Assembly: GCA_946902875.1 (NCBI GenBank)
Contig: OX336350.1
Location: 19,520,048 to 19,584,047, forward strand
Source of the DNA: Nematopogon swammerdamellus
Taxonomy: Eukaryota; Arthropoda; Insecta; Lepidoptera; Adelidae
Direction: 5' to 3'
Length of the DNA stretch: 64,000 nucleotides
In this document: piece by piece, positions 43,101 through 51,100 of the stretch
How positions within the stretch are numbered: position 1 is the stretch's first letter
Layout: every line of letters starts with the position of its first letter
The notes under the pieces: model-generated
What the model saw: the letters and a program-made list of their open reading frames with translations, nothing else
What the model was told of the DNA's origin: nothing
The model's database searches: none
Program-made: the position numbers and the translations under genes

Positions 43101-45716
43101 GGATGGGTGGCCGCTGACCGTTGGAGGCTGACCGAGGTTCGGATTCCTCGTAAAACTGTAGGTCCCTTCCCTCCTAATATTACTTGATGGTAGGGTTTAA
43201 CCCGCCCGGGTTGGTACCACCGCACTGAATGAAACGTCGGTTAAAACGGCTATGTAAATAGTTTGTGTTTTCCGACCAGTTCAGTGTAGCCGGCACGATC
43301 AAAGGGGGAAGCACTGACATGGCACCTAGTTCACCCGGTGTTATGGGATGACATCACGGACGTTGTAGGTGATGTAGCCAACCGTGTCAGTTACCATAAA
43401 AAAAAAAATAAAAAAAATATATCCGGACGGCTTAAGCCCTAACACCTAGTAAGGTTCGTCAGCCTCGGTAGCCCAGCGGTGCGGTCGATCGACTGTCAGT
43501 TGGATCATAAGCACACCTGGGCTCGCTCAGTGGATGGACGGGTGACCGCTCGACCGTGTTGGAGGCTGACCGTGGTTCGGATTCCACGCAAAACTGTAGG
43601 TCCCTTCCCTTCTTACCTTACTAGGTGGGTAGTAGAGTTTAACACGCCCGTGCATCTCTCTCCGTGCATGTCGTAAAAGGCGACTAAGGGATAAGGACAA
43701 GATGCCGTGCATAAGGGTGACAGGTTAGCAACCTCTCACCTTGGCACGGTCATTCAACCGAGTCTTGTAGCAGGTGGGTCTCTGTGCCTTACTTGCTGCT
43801 TGATAGTTATCTTGTCCTAATACTTTGCTAAATGTGGTGGTCGGTGTTGTGCTGTAATTTACAAGAGTACTTGCAGCACAACACCGAATACTCTGCTTAC
43901 CCCGATTGTCGGGATACAGCGTGAGGTACGTATCTATCTATCCATGCTATTTGGACCTATGAATTGAAATCTATGACCTATGATGTCGCTATTATTCTGC
44001 GATTTTATAATGGTATTCTCAAAGACCTAGCCAACGCACCGTGGTTCATAACCACCACAGAACTTACATCAGCTTGTCTAAATGCCAACTGTTGGTGAAG
44101 AAATTGCTTCTGTCACCAACACATATATAAAAAAGGCTCAGAAAACACCCCAACCAGATGGCAAGACAGCTTACTGCATTCCCGTATGAGAAAAGGCTCA
44201 AGATGACAAAGTTTTTAGGGAGTCGTGCTGAAGGATGATGAAATTGAATGTAACAATGCAATTATCTAATATGAATCATTCGCTTAAATCAGGATATTAT
44301 GATATTCTATATATAAAACCAAGGTTGAAATAAGACCATAGAGTTTATATACGGGCATACTGTCAAAATGTCTGTACCACAGCATTAAGGCCGGATATAC
44401 TCATATTCTCAAAAGCGACAAAGCATGTAGTACTTGTTGAACTTACAGTTCCATGGGAAAGTAACATACCGAAGGACCACAACATCAAGCTTAACAAGTA
44501 CTGCAACTTAGTAGACCGGATTGTGAGAAACGGATTCAAGATTCAAGATTCGTTGTGGAAGTCGGAGCAAGAGGACTACCAGCGAAGTCGCTCTACAGTC
44601 TCTTCAAGAATCTAGGGCTCCCAAGATCGACGCTAAGCTCATATATGGAGAGAGCTTCGAAAACGTCACTGGAAGCATCCTACAGAATATGGATAGGTAG
44701 AGAGAGGGAGGTCGAGAGCGGGACTGGTGGTTTCCCCGCGTCCTAGTCAACGCAGACTAGCTGACGAGGGCTTGATGCGAGCCGAAACGTGAAGCATGCG
44801 CGGGAAATTTAGAGTGGCCACTCGCTAGTCCCGGCCTCGATTAATAACCTCCTCTACTGCCGATGGGCCCGGATATGTTCGGTGAAGCCATCGTAAGCTT
44901 AGATCCACACCTTCGAAATAAATGCTTTGCGGGTGTCAGGGGGGAAAGGTTGGTGCATAGGTCGCAGCGCGCGGCAACCGACGTCTGCGAACTGGCTGTT
45001 CGAACAATGTACAGACATGCCGAACGTTGTTTGATGTTGCCTCAATCATCAATGCTGTTACTCAGTCTATCTTATTTTAAATGTCCATGCATAAGACCAT
45101 ACAACACGGTCTGTTTAAAACATTTTTTTTTCTAACCCTAATGTGAATAACATTATTCTTTGTTTTGAAATGCATACATGTTACAGGCATGTACAGTTTC
45201 TTTTAATATTTACGTGTAAATTTCATAACATTACATCAACTTTGCATCATGAATACAGGCTGAAAATTACTAATATTATAAAGGTTTTCTAAATGTATAC
45301 AGACACATTTTTAACTAACACAGTAGAAGGAGTGAAAGGGCCTAAAACAATAGGGAAAATAGAGATATATAAATATAAAAGTAAAGATAGAAATACCTCC
45401 TGCTGTGGCACGAACATGACGACAGTGTTGATGGGCGTGGAGGAGCGGTACCGCACGCGCGGCGCCAGCGCAGGCATCGTGCCCACACCGCCCACCTCGC
45501 CCTTCAGTACATTCTACAAAAAAAATAGTTTATAGGTTATCTCGAAACATACAACTGATTTCAAGTTATCCCAGCTATGTCTAAGCCTTGGAAGAAAGAT
45601 AAACGTCTCATATTTTGGTTGAAAATGCGGAATATATTACGAAAAGCAACGAAACACAACGATCTTACCCGCAAAAGAGACGCGCCGGCCAACACAATCC
45701 GCGAACGCGGTAACAT
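34175..45716 (-). CDS. STOML2: stomatin-like protein 2, mitochondrial
   Basis: Eight exons join in phase: 45716-45669, 45513-45397, 42860-42653, 41422-41234, 39737-39582, 38118-38003, 37140-37012 and 34426-34175, giving 404 residues (human 356). Exon 1 codes MLPRSRIVLAGASLLR, the start of an arginine-rich mitochondrial presequence. The PHB/stomatin domain follows: NTVVMFVPQQEAWIVERMGK, FHRILEPGLNLLWPVVDKI, QLAQTTMRSELGKISLDKVF. Then a coiled coil (QMQVEADRRKRAAILESEG, NVAEGKRQSRILAS) and ASLSIAEQYVQAFNRLARTN. SLP-2 organises cardiolipin-rich inner-membrane microdomains with prohibitins and the proteases PARL and YME1L. The C-terminal 84 residues (acidic EYYSDDEER) are longer than in vertebrates. 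Exon 3 ends in a 48-bp array that copies its donor, intron 7 is mostly a 40-bp array, and exon 5 has a 33-bp array next to its acceptor. Confidence 0.97.
34440..34560 (-). mobile_element. LINE 3' UTR piece next to STOML2 exon 8
   Basis: Poly-T at 34437-34446, then CCTCGCGAAACCACGCTCAG and AGAGGCGCCATGCT, complementary to the LINE 3' end at 11284-11395. It begins about ten bases from the exon 8 acceptor, so its poly-A/T run doubles as the polypyrimidine region for that splice site. Confidence 0.7.
34583..37006. repeat. 40-bp tandem array (about 43 copies) in STOML2 intron 7
   Basis: The unit ATTAAAAGCTCTCAGAGGTT plus GTATGTAATAAGGCGACTAG has a strict 40-bp period from about 34740. 34583-34735 is a diverged edge. 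Copies at 35880-36960 are nearly identical. The array starts at the exon 7 donor: the last exon bases AATCTAGTCGC (sense strand) are also the first bases of every unit. A piggyBac-like MITE interrupts it. Confidence 0.95.
35117..35802. mobile_element. piggyBac-like MITE with TTAA target duplication
   Basis: The termini CCCTTCGGC (35117) and GCCGAAGGG (35802) are inverted. TTAA flanks both sides (35113-35116 and 35803-35806), using the TTAA present in the 40-bp repeat unit. A TTAA duplication with C-rich ends is the mark of piggyBac-superfamily elements. 686 bp, with no transposase frame. The right end contains two copies of AACCCCGCGCGGGGTTTGCG. Confidence 0.88.
37500..37895 (+). mobile_element. 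SINE-1 with internal 60-bp duplication, STOML2 intron 6
   Basis: Head partly preserved (GACCGTTGGAGGCTGACCGA, B box GGTTCGGATTCC). In the body, GATCAAAGGGGGGAAGCACT through GTGTTATGGGCTGACATC is present twice in tandem (about 37719-37778 and 37779-37838). Confidence 0.8.
38145..38870. mobile_element. DNA element with GTTGCAACGGATAT ends carrying a fold-back copy
   Basis: GTTGCAACGGATAT near 38151 and ATATCCGTTGCAAC near 38848 are inverted ends, with CCGG-rich subterminal repeats (CGGATGTCCGGATTTCCGG). The interior holds the second copy of the 3575-4130 repeat, itself fold-back (AAGGTGTTTCGTTAGTCATG at 38221 and its complement near 38600). Lies upstream of STOML2 exon 6. Confidence 0.6.
38875..39180 (+). 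mobile_element. SINE-1 partial copy
   Basis: Starts at the 5S-like end (TGATGGGTGACCGCTTGAAT), then the body and 3' end TGTAGCCAACCGTGTCAGTT. Confidence 0.8.
39190..39520 (-). mobile_element. SINE-1 body with alternative 5' module
   Basis: Minus-strand copy ending in GTCGCCTTTTACGACACACA and GGCCCCACACGGTAC, the alternative module also seen at 21826 and 41110-41215. It stands tail to tail with 38875-39180. Confidence 0.8.
39757..40055. repeat. 33-bp tandem array, about 8 copies, by the STOML2 exon 5 acceptor
   Basis: The unit CAAAAACAGTAACGACCGAT plus TTCACCAAGTCAA, with variants, lies 20 bp upstream (transcript sense) of the exon 5 acceptor at 39738. In sense orientation it reads TTGGTGAAATTGGTCGTTAC and so on. 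The period is a multiple of three and the + strand frame stays open, but no exon sequence is included. Confidence 0.9.
40395..40520 (+). mobile_element. SINE-1 3' fragment with long poly-A
   Basis: Begins ACATGAAATGAAGGGAAGCA and ends in about 20 A residues. Confidence 0.75.
40595..40885. mobile_element. possible Tigger/pogo-like MITE
   Basis: AGTAGGCGCTCGGTAATCCG at the left and CAATAATCCGGCAG at the right, with repeated AATCCGGC/GCCGGATTAT blocks, resemble the terminal structure of Tigger-like elements. No transposase frame. Confidence 0.45.
40888..41215 (-). mobile_element. SINE-1 body with alternative 5' module, beside STOML2 exon 4
   Basis: Same structure as 39190-39520. It ends 18 bp from the exon 4 donor at 41233. 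Confidence 0.8.
41472..41955 (+). mobile_element. SINE-1, full head, with a 110-bp insertion
   Basis: TCAGCCTCGGTAGCTCAGTT head, TACTTGGATGGGTGACCGCT core, body to 41697, then a palindromic insertion (ATTCAACTATGAATAGTTGA, GCTCAACTATACACAGTTGA) up to about 41810, then the rest of the body. Confidence 0.8.
42160..42700 (-). repeat. 48-bp x 11 tandem array copying the STOML2 exon 3 end and its 5' splice site
   Basis: In transcript sense each unit encodes GVLYLRIVDPYRG and then GTAAGC plus a few bases (KLG if read through). Candidate donors begin at 42652, 42604, 42556, 42508, 42460, 42412, 42364, 42316, 42269, 42221 and 42173. Those at 42412 and 42364 are GC donors (GCAAGC) and 42316 is GTCAGT. 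The frame is open through the eighth. A one-base deletion in the ninth unit creates TAA and a 47-bp spacing. Exon 3 proper ends at 42653 if the first donor is used, which restores the conserved VDPYR-ASYGVEDPE junction. Confidence 0.97.
42885..42990 (+). mobile_element. SINE-2 3' fragment just upstream of STOML2 exon 3
   Basis: AGTTCAGCAATCCAGGGAAG, TATTGGCTGGTCGGAGCATG and CACCCATACCGGATTACATA plus poly-A. It starts about 25 bp from the exon 3 acceptor. Confidence 0.75.
43021..43410 (+). mobile_element. SINE-1, complete reference copy
   Basis: A box TAGCTCAGTGG 43032-43042, 5S-like core 43071-43113 (GTTAAGCAACGCTGGGTGCG, TACTTGGATGGGTGGCCGC), B box GGTTCGGATTCC 43137-43148, body, 3' end TGTAGCCAACCGTGTCAGTT and an A-rich tail at 43399. 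The best copy in the window for defining the family. Confidence 0.88.
43455..43940 (+). mobile_element. SINE-1 head joined to the GTAAAAGGCGACTAAGG module
   Basis: Head CAGCCTCGGTAGCCCAGCGG through the B box GGTTCGGATTCC, then TGTCGTAAAAGGCGACTAAG and the 25240-25555 module to its end. Shows the SINE head next to a second retroposon module. Confidence 0.7.
44390..44740 (+). pseudogene. retroelement ORF C-terminus (family E), PD-(D/E)XK-like pattern, one frameshift
   Basis: 44391-44550 reads RPDILIFSKATKHVVLVELT then VPWE, K-rich NIKLNKY and NLVDRIVRNGF. 44551-44740, in another frame, reads VVEVGARGLPAKSLYSLFKN then LGLPRS and IWIGRE. RPD, then ELT fifteen residues on, then K..KY is the arrangement of restriction-like endonuclease folds such as those at the C-terminus of R2-type LINEs. 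The assignment is tentative. Its 3' UTR is the family E tail that follows. Confidence 0.5.
44714..44915 (+). mobile_element. family E 3' tail, fullest copy
   Basis: Continues directly from the retroelement ORF with GTTTCCCCGCGTCCTAGTCA, CTGACGAGGGCTTGATGCGA, GAAACGTGAAGCATGCGCGG and GCCCGGATATGTTCGGTGAA. It links the three other tails in the window to this ORF. Confidence 0.8.
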
Positions 45717-46230
45717 GGCGAATGGTTTCTGAATTCACGTGACGGATCCGCTTTAGACAAATAGTAGGTTTTATATCTGCTTTCAAAACCCGTTCTAGGG
45801 CAGAAAATAAATAAAAATTAGAACATTTTTAGTCGTTCTTGGTTAGGTAGGTATTGACATTTGACAGTTTGGCAAAGATATTTGACTTTGACATACGCGC
45901 GCCGCGCCTCCTGCCGGGCATCGGGGAAACGTGTTCGTCGAGGGAGAATCAGTCAGGGCGACATGCTTATCTAACCCATGTATACTGCAAATTATATATT
46001 TTCCTGTCTGTAAGGACTCTAAGGACCCGGAAGAGGACCGACTCTCCAAAAAACCAAAAAAAAAAAAAAAAATTACATTCGTTTAGTTTTAGTTGACACC
46101 GATTTCTCAGGAAGTGTCTATTCGTAGGTATACCTGCTTGCAGGTATACCTACGAATAGCCCTGTCCGATCGGGAATGTCTATTCGTAGGTAAACCTTCA
46201 TGCAGGTATGCAAACTGCACTATGGGAGTT
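45717..46230. promoter_or_regulatory. STOML2 upstream region
   Basis: Sequence directly above the STOML2 start codon (minus strand). No TATA box is evident. A CpG-rich patch lies at 45890-45930 (CGCGCGCCGCGCCTCCTGCC). The 5' UTR must be here or in an unseen upstream exon. Confidence 0.35.
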
Positions 46231-46430
46231 TTCACCGAAACGTAACAAAAACGACATGCGCCGCCTCAACATTAGGTTAGGGTTAAATTATAGAAGATGC
46301 GTCGCGTAGCGATAGCGACGCATCTTCTGTAATTTATTTAACCCTGGTAAATTTTTTTTTAAACCAACTCGCACAGTGCAGTTCGTACCTACGAATACCT
46401 CATATCATACCTACGAATAGCCCTGCCCGA
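46105..46430. mobile_element. family F hairpin element
   Basis: Contains repeated and inverted TATTCGTAGGTATACCTGC/GCAGGTATACCTACGAATA blocks (46115-46215, 46385-46425) around the AGAAGATGCGTCGC hairpin at 46292-46328 and CGCCTCAACATTAGGTTAGG. A nested palindromic element. Confidence 0.7.
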
Positions 46431-46439
46431 TTTCTCACG

Positions 46440-47065
46440 ACTCAATAAAAAGTTGTGTAAGTTCATAAAGTCTATGCGGTGCGGTGCGGTGCGCACAGGC
46501 GACTTTTTGATCCGCCGCCGCGCCGCGCCACCGCCGGCGCCGACGACTGTTTCGGTTTTGACGATTAGATTTGTTTACGAAATAACCATAATTTGCTGAC
46601 CGCCGCCCGCCGCCGCGGAGCAGCTGACGTCTGCGCTGTATAGAGTGCGCGAGACCACCGCTAAGGAAGGTGATAGCTATCACACTCTTTAGATTTGTCA
46701 ACCACTTGTCGGCCAACAATCTGCATGAATAATTTATTTTGCTATATTACTGCGTACTAATGCATGCTCGCTATCATACCGTAGTATCACTACCTGCAGA
46801 GAGTACGAATGAACGATCGTCCGTGTGACCTCAACGACTAAACAGACAGTATTGGGTTGGTTGGAGAGAAATCGCCTTGCCCATCTCAACTCAACTAAAC
46901 TGTTTACTTAGTTGGTGATCGCGTGACCGATCCTTTCTGAATTCAGGCGGTCAGGTTTGCCACCTGACAGCTCTAGTGGCTCCTGCGCCTCCTATGGCTC
47001 GGGTTGACTCGGCTCGAAAGCGAACCAACTGAATCCGATATTCGTTTGGCCGTTTATGTAATTTG
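46440..47065. other. no gene recognised
   Basis: 46490-46660 is GC-rich (GCCGCCGCGCCGCGCCACCG), with short frames only. The rest is unremarkable. Confidence 0.4.
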
Positions 47066-47310
47066 GTGGCTCAGTGGTAAGAGTATAGGGTCTTTATTTT
47101 TTCGATCTCGACCATGGGTTCGTGTCCCTTTTGTCATAATTTGTTTTGTTTTTTTTAAGCAATGTTAGGGTGTTAATTATGTTTTTTTTTTATAACCACC
47201 TAAGAAAGCTTTATTTTCAAAAATACAAACGTAACAAAAACGACATGCGCCGCCTCAACATTAGCTACGCGGCGCGACGCATCCTCTCTATATTAACCCT
47301 GTTTTTTTTT
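47066..47310 (+). mobile_element. tRNA-like module and family F repeat
   Basis: GGTGGCTCAGTGGTAAGAG and GGGTTCGTGTCCC form A- and B-box-like motifs as at 15618. They are followed by AACAAAAACGACATGCGCCG and CCTCAACATTAG. Confidence 0.6.
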
Positions 47311-47349
47311 TCATTTTTTTTATTTCAAACATCACTCATACCACAAATA

Positions 47350-47940
47350 GTGAAGTAACGAACCGAGTTGGTAACTCGGTTCAAACCGAATTGATGTTGA
47401 AGCGAGCCGACTCGGTTTGGTAAGCGGCGAAATCGAGTTGACTCGCTTGCTCGCGGTGGCGTGGCGGCTTGGCGAGCGGGCGGCGACTGCCTGCCTGCCT
47501 GCTGGCCGGACCGAGTGAACTGACTGCGAGCCGACTCGGTTTGGGCGAGCCGACCGAGTCGACTCGATTCGGTTTGAGATCGCCGCGCGCTCGAGTCGAG
47601 TCAAGTCGCTGCTCGGCTCGCTACTGCGTCCGCTAACTCGGCCGCCGACCGACCGCCCGCCGCCGTTTGAATCGGTTTGGTTTGGTGAAGTTAAGCGTAT
47701 TCGTTCGTAGAACTGGCTCGCATCGTATTCTTCGATCTGTCTGTTCTGTAATTTATACTAACGACCAAAAGTGTAAAAAAATACTCGTACCGCTCGTCTT
47801 TATTATAGAGCTGGGCTGGTTAGTTAAGCTACCTATCTACTTTGACCCAAATCGGTTTGAATCGGTTTCGAAACCGATTTGGATATTTTATCAAACCGAG
47901 TTAATCGATTTGTAATTTTTAGCGAGTTAGCCATCACTAC
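47350..47940. repeat. element rich in GAATCGGTTTG/ACTCGGTT motifs with inverted ends
   Basis: Repeated AACCGAGTTGG, GAGCCGACTCGGTTTGG and AATCGGTTT blocks on both strands. AGTGAAGTAACGAACCGAGT at the left and AGTTAGCCATCACT at the right look like diverged inverted ends. Probably a MITE. Its arginine-rich open frame is not taken as coding. Confidence 0.5.
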
Positions 47941-48150
47941 CACACAACATCACTCATACCATACCATACCATACCACACATTCCTTAGAGCCGAAGTTTG
48001 CCGAAAGGATCTAAAGGATCCGTAGTAGGAGCCAGCAGCTCTTTCAGGTGGCGGACCGATTACCACAGATTACTGATGTATACGTAAACAAACGCGCGCG
48101 GGCTTTTCCAAAAAATGTATAATCGATAAGTTTGGGTTTGGAAAATTCAT

Positions 48151-48157
48151 TATAAAA
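48151..48157 (+). promoter_or_regulatory. possible TATA box of CCDC112
   Basis: TATAAAA lies 41 bp upstream of the CCDC112 start codon. If used, the 5' UTR would be only about ten bases, so this is a weak call. Confidence 0.25.
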
Positions 48158-48191
48158 ACATGCAACACATTTTGCCTCAATCGCAATCGAA

Positions 48192-51100
48192 ATGGAATCT
48201 GCTGGAAACTCTTCAGAAACACCGCCAGATAGTGGTTGCAAAAGGGTAAAGAAAACGAGATGCGAGGACGAAGGCACTGATGGCATAGTAGCGAGCATGC
48301 GTCGGCTTAAAATTCAAGAACATCTTTTGGAAACTGCTGTTAAAAGCGCTATTGACGACCAAGATTTAAAGGAGTTTCTTCATACAGTTGCTGCGAAAAG
48401 GTATACAATACAACATAATATATAGGCACATAGACGGGCACTTCCTTTTAAGTATGAAAAATTTACCCACGACCTACAGAAATGAATTGATGCGGGATGT
48501 TTCGACATATATCTCTGGTTTACGAATATATGGGTCGGTCGCATTACCATAAATAATGGGAATTAGACGGAAAATGAAATTCTGTATCAAAAAAATATAT
48601 TACTGATGTTTATTTCAACTTGATTAATATCTACAGGTGCAATCGTACTATCTCACTTATTACGAAAAATGTACCCAGAATCTACAGAAATAAAATTGTG
48701 TAGAAAAATCGATGAAATAAAAATAAAATTCTGTATTGTAAAAAAAAAGATTTATTTATTTATTTATAAGATTTATTCTATTCAAAGATCCCATCAACTC
48801 TAGTACGCTAGTACATAATAGGTACCTCTTTGTACGAATGGTGTTTTTTAATACAATTCCTTCATTTAAATTCTATGAATTTGTTCTTTGCAATAAATAT
48901 CTTCAACTTTTAAATTACTTGTTATATTTTATTCCCATGGTTTTTTAAAATAATTTTAACTTAAAATGAAAAGTGGGATATACCTTATTAATTTAAAAGT
49001 AATTTTGTTTCTGTAGGCAAACCTTCACAAATTGGGTCGGATTGTGCCCAATGACCTTTCATACTATCTTCGCCTACAGTAAGTGTAACGTGTTACTTTT
49101 GTTTTATTTACAGGAACAGAGAATGTGTGGAAATAAAGAATACGTTTCACGTACTTAAATCTCTGCTCAATAGGTTTAAATACAATGTGTCTTCACCGGA
49201 CTGTTTAAGAAAAATGGGTCAGTAAGCAGGAATACATAAACTTATTTATAACGAATACGCAACCTAACGTTTTTCTTTTTCGTGATCATTGTATTGCCTT
49301 TTGTTTGTGACAATCAAACGTACTTACCAATATTTTGTGATTGCAGAGATAAAAGAATACAAGCAAATGGTGTTGGAGTTGGATAAAAAAATTATTTATT
49401 TCAAACGCTTCTTGGCCAAGGAACTGAATGTATTGCGCAGAACTGAAAATGCGTTGATGGTTGAAGTAAGCTTTTTCTTGCATATATTACGCCGTCATAC
49501 TTTACATTACATCTGGTCACCCAAAAAATTCGGCTTCTGCCAGTGGCGGATCAATTGATGAATCTAGGGGGCGAATTTCTATAAGTACCTACCTTCCTTC
49601 TTCTTTTTTATTCCTGAGAATTAGCCGTTTATCTTCGGCTTATTTTTGCCAAGGTTAAGTCTCGAAAGATGACCACGGTAATAAAAAAATAACTACCCAA
49701 CACATAGTGAAAACAATAAATTTCGGCTATATAATAAATGGCACTCAGATGAAGGAGAAGATTGAAAGCAAAAATATAAACAACAAGCTGTGCCCGCGGC
49801 TCCGCCCGCTCTCATATTTCACTTCACTGCTAACCTCATAAGCTATTTAGCGTGATAGTAAGTAGCCTATAGTTTATGGGAAGAATCAAGCTATCCGTAG
49901 AATTTTGTTTTATTAAAATCGGTTCAGTGGTTCTCGAGTTATAAGCAGACAGACAGACACTCAGACAGACAGAAAGCAGACGTTGGATTTTATTATAGGT
50001 AAGGAAAGGATTACCAACTTTTATATACACCATAGAAATAAACTACCATATAAAAAGTAGGTATATAATTTATTTTTCCTTCCTAAATCCGATTTTTACA
50101 ATTCTTTTTTTGTTGCAATAAGGAAAGTTGAATATTTATAGTGATGGATGACTCAATAAAGCTTAATGAACTTCATGACATCAAAAAATTTAAAAAAATT
50201 TTTTTAGCTCCGGTGTTGTAGGTATATTTCATCTAAACTAACCGTTTTTGTAAAAATCGGATAAGGTTTAAGGGGCTAGAAAACATAAATGCCGAAAGAC
50301 GATTTTATACGGAGAAAGTTTACTTCCGTCTCGTCTTAACCTCATCGAAGAAAATGTTTGAATAGGGAACAGGGGATCTACCGGTGTTAACTCACTCGCT
50401 AACTACTCGCATATTTCAACCAATAGCCGGGCCGGATGCCTCACCGAACGCCTTCTGACTGGTTGAGTGAGATCGTTTCTCATACTCACATCTGCGACTG
50501 AGTAACGCCATTACAGGGCCAGTAATTTTCTTGTGTAAGCCCTGGTGCACCGGAAGAACAAATTCAACACTTCTTGTACTTGTTGCAAATTGATACTAAT
50601 AGAGAAAACGTTGTAGATAAAGGAGGCTGAATGTGAAATGAGCGAAGTGAACGGTAAGTTAATTGCCAAGCCCTACAGCGCCATTGTGCCGAGCTCCGTC
50701 AAGGCTATACGTAACACACCAAGTGCCTGCCCTGTAAGTGTAAACTTTATTTTAGTTTTTTATTTATTTTTACACTTAAATTCTTGTAATAATATTTATG
50801 AAAAAAAAAAAATCCCTGCGACGTTTCTTGCCGGTTCTTATTCGTGGGTGATGTAATCGAACCCAATATAATAAATTGTGACAAGTTCTAATGCAGTCTT
50901 ACCGCCATATGAATGCTCAATAAAGAATAAACAATATTTATACAATACGATGGGAATATCGCTACGTGATATGGTGCGTAACGAGGCAATCCGCCGACGC
51001 ACCAAAGTAGCCGATATTGGACATCGGGTGGCTAAGCTCAATGGCAGTGGGCTGGGCACGTTTGCCGAAGAGATTGTTTATTGTTTATTGTTGTTTATTG

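Noticed and set aside
43071..43113. 5S rRNA gene
   Set aside because: Only the internal control region is similar. The 5S ends are missing, and the segment is embedded in a repeated SINE.
47332..47604. Arginine/serine-rich minus-strand frame
   Set aside because: Produced by repeated ACTCGGTT/GAGCCGA motifs of a MITE-like element.
49114..49221. Alternative CCDC112 exon 2 donor GTAAGC at 49222
   Set aside because: It is a stronger consensus than GTCAGT at 49218, but the resulting phase runs into a stop in exon 3.
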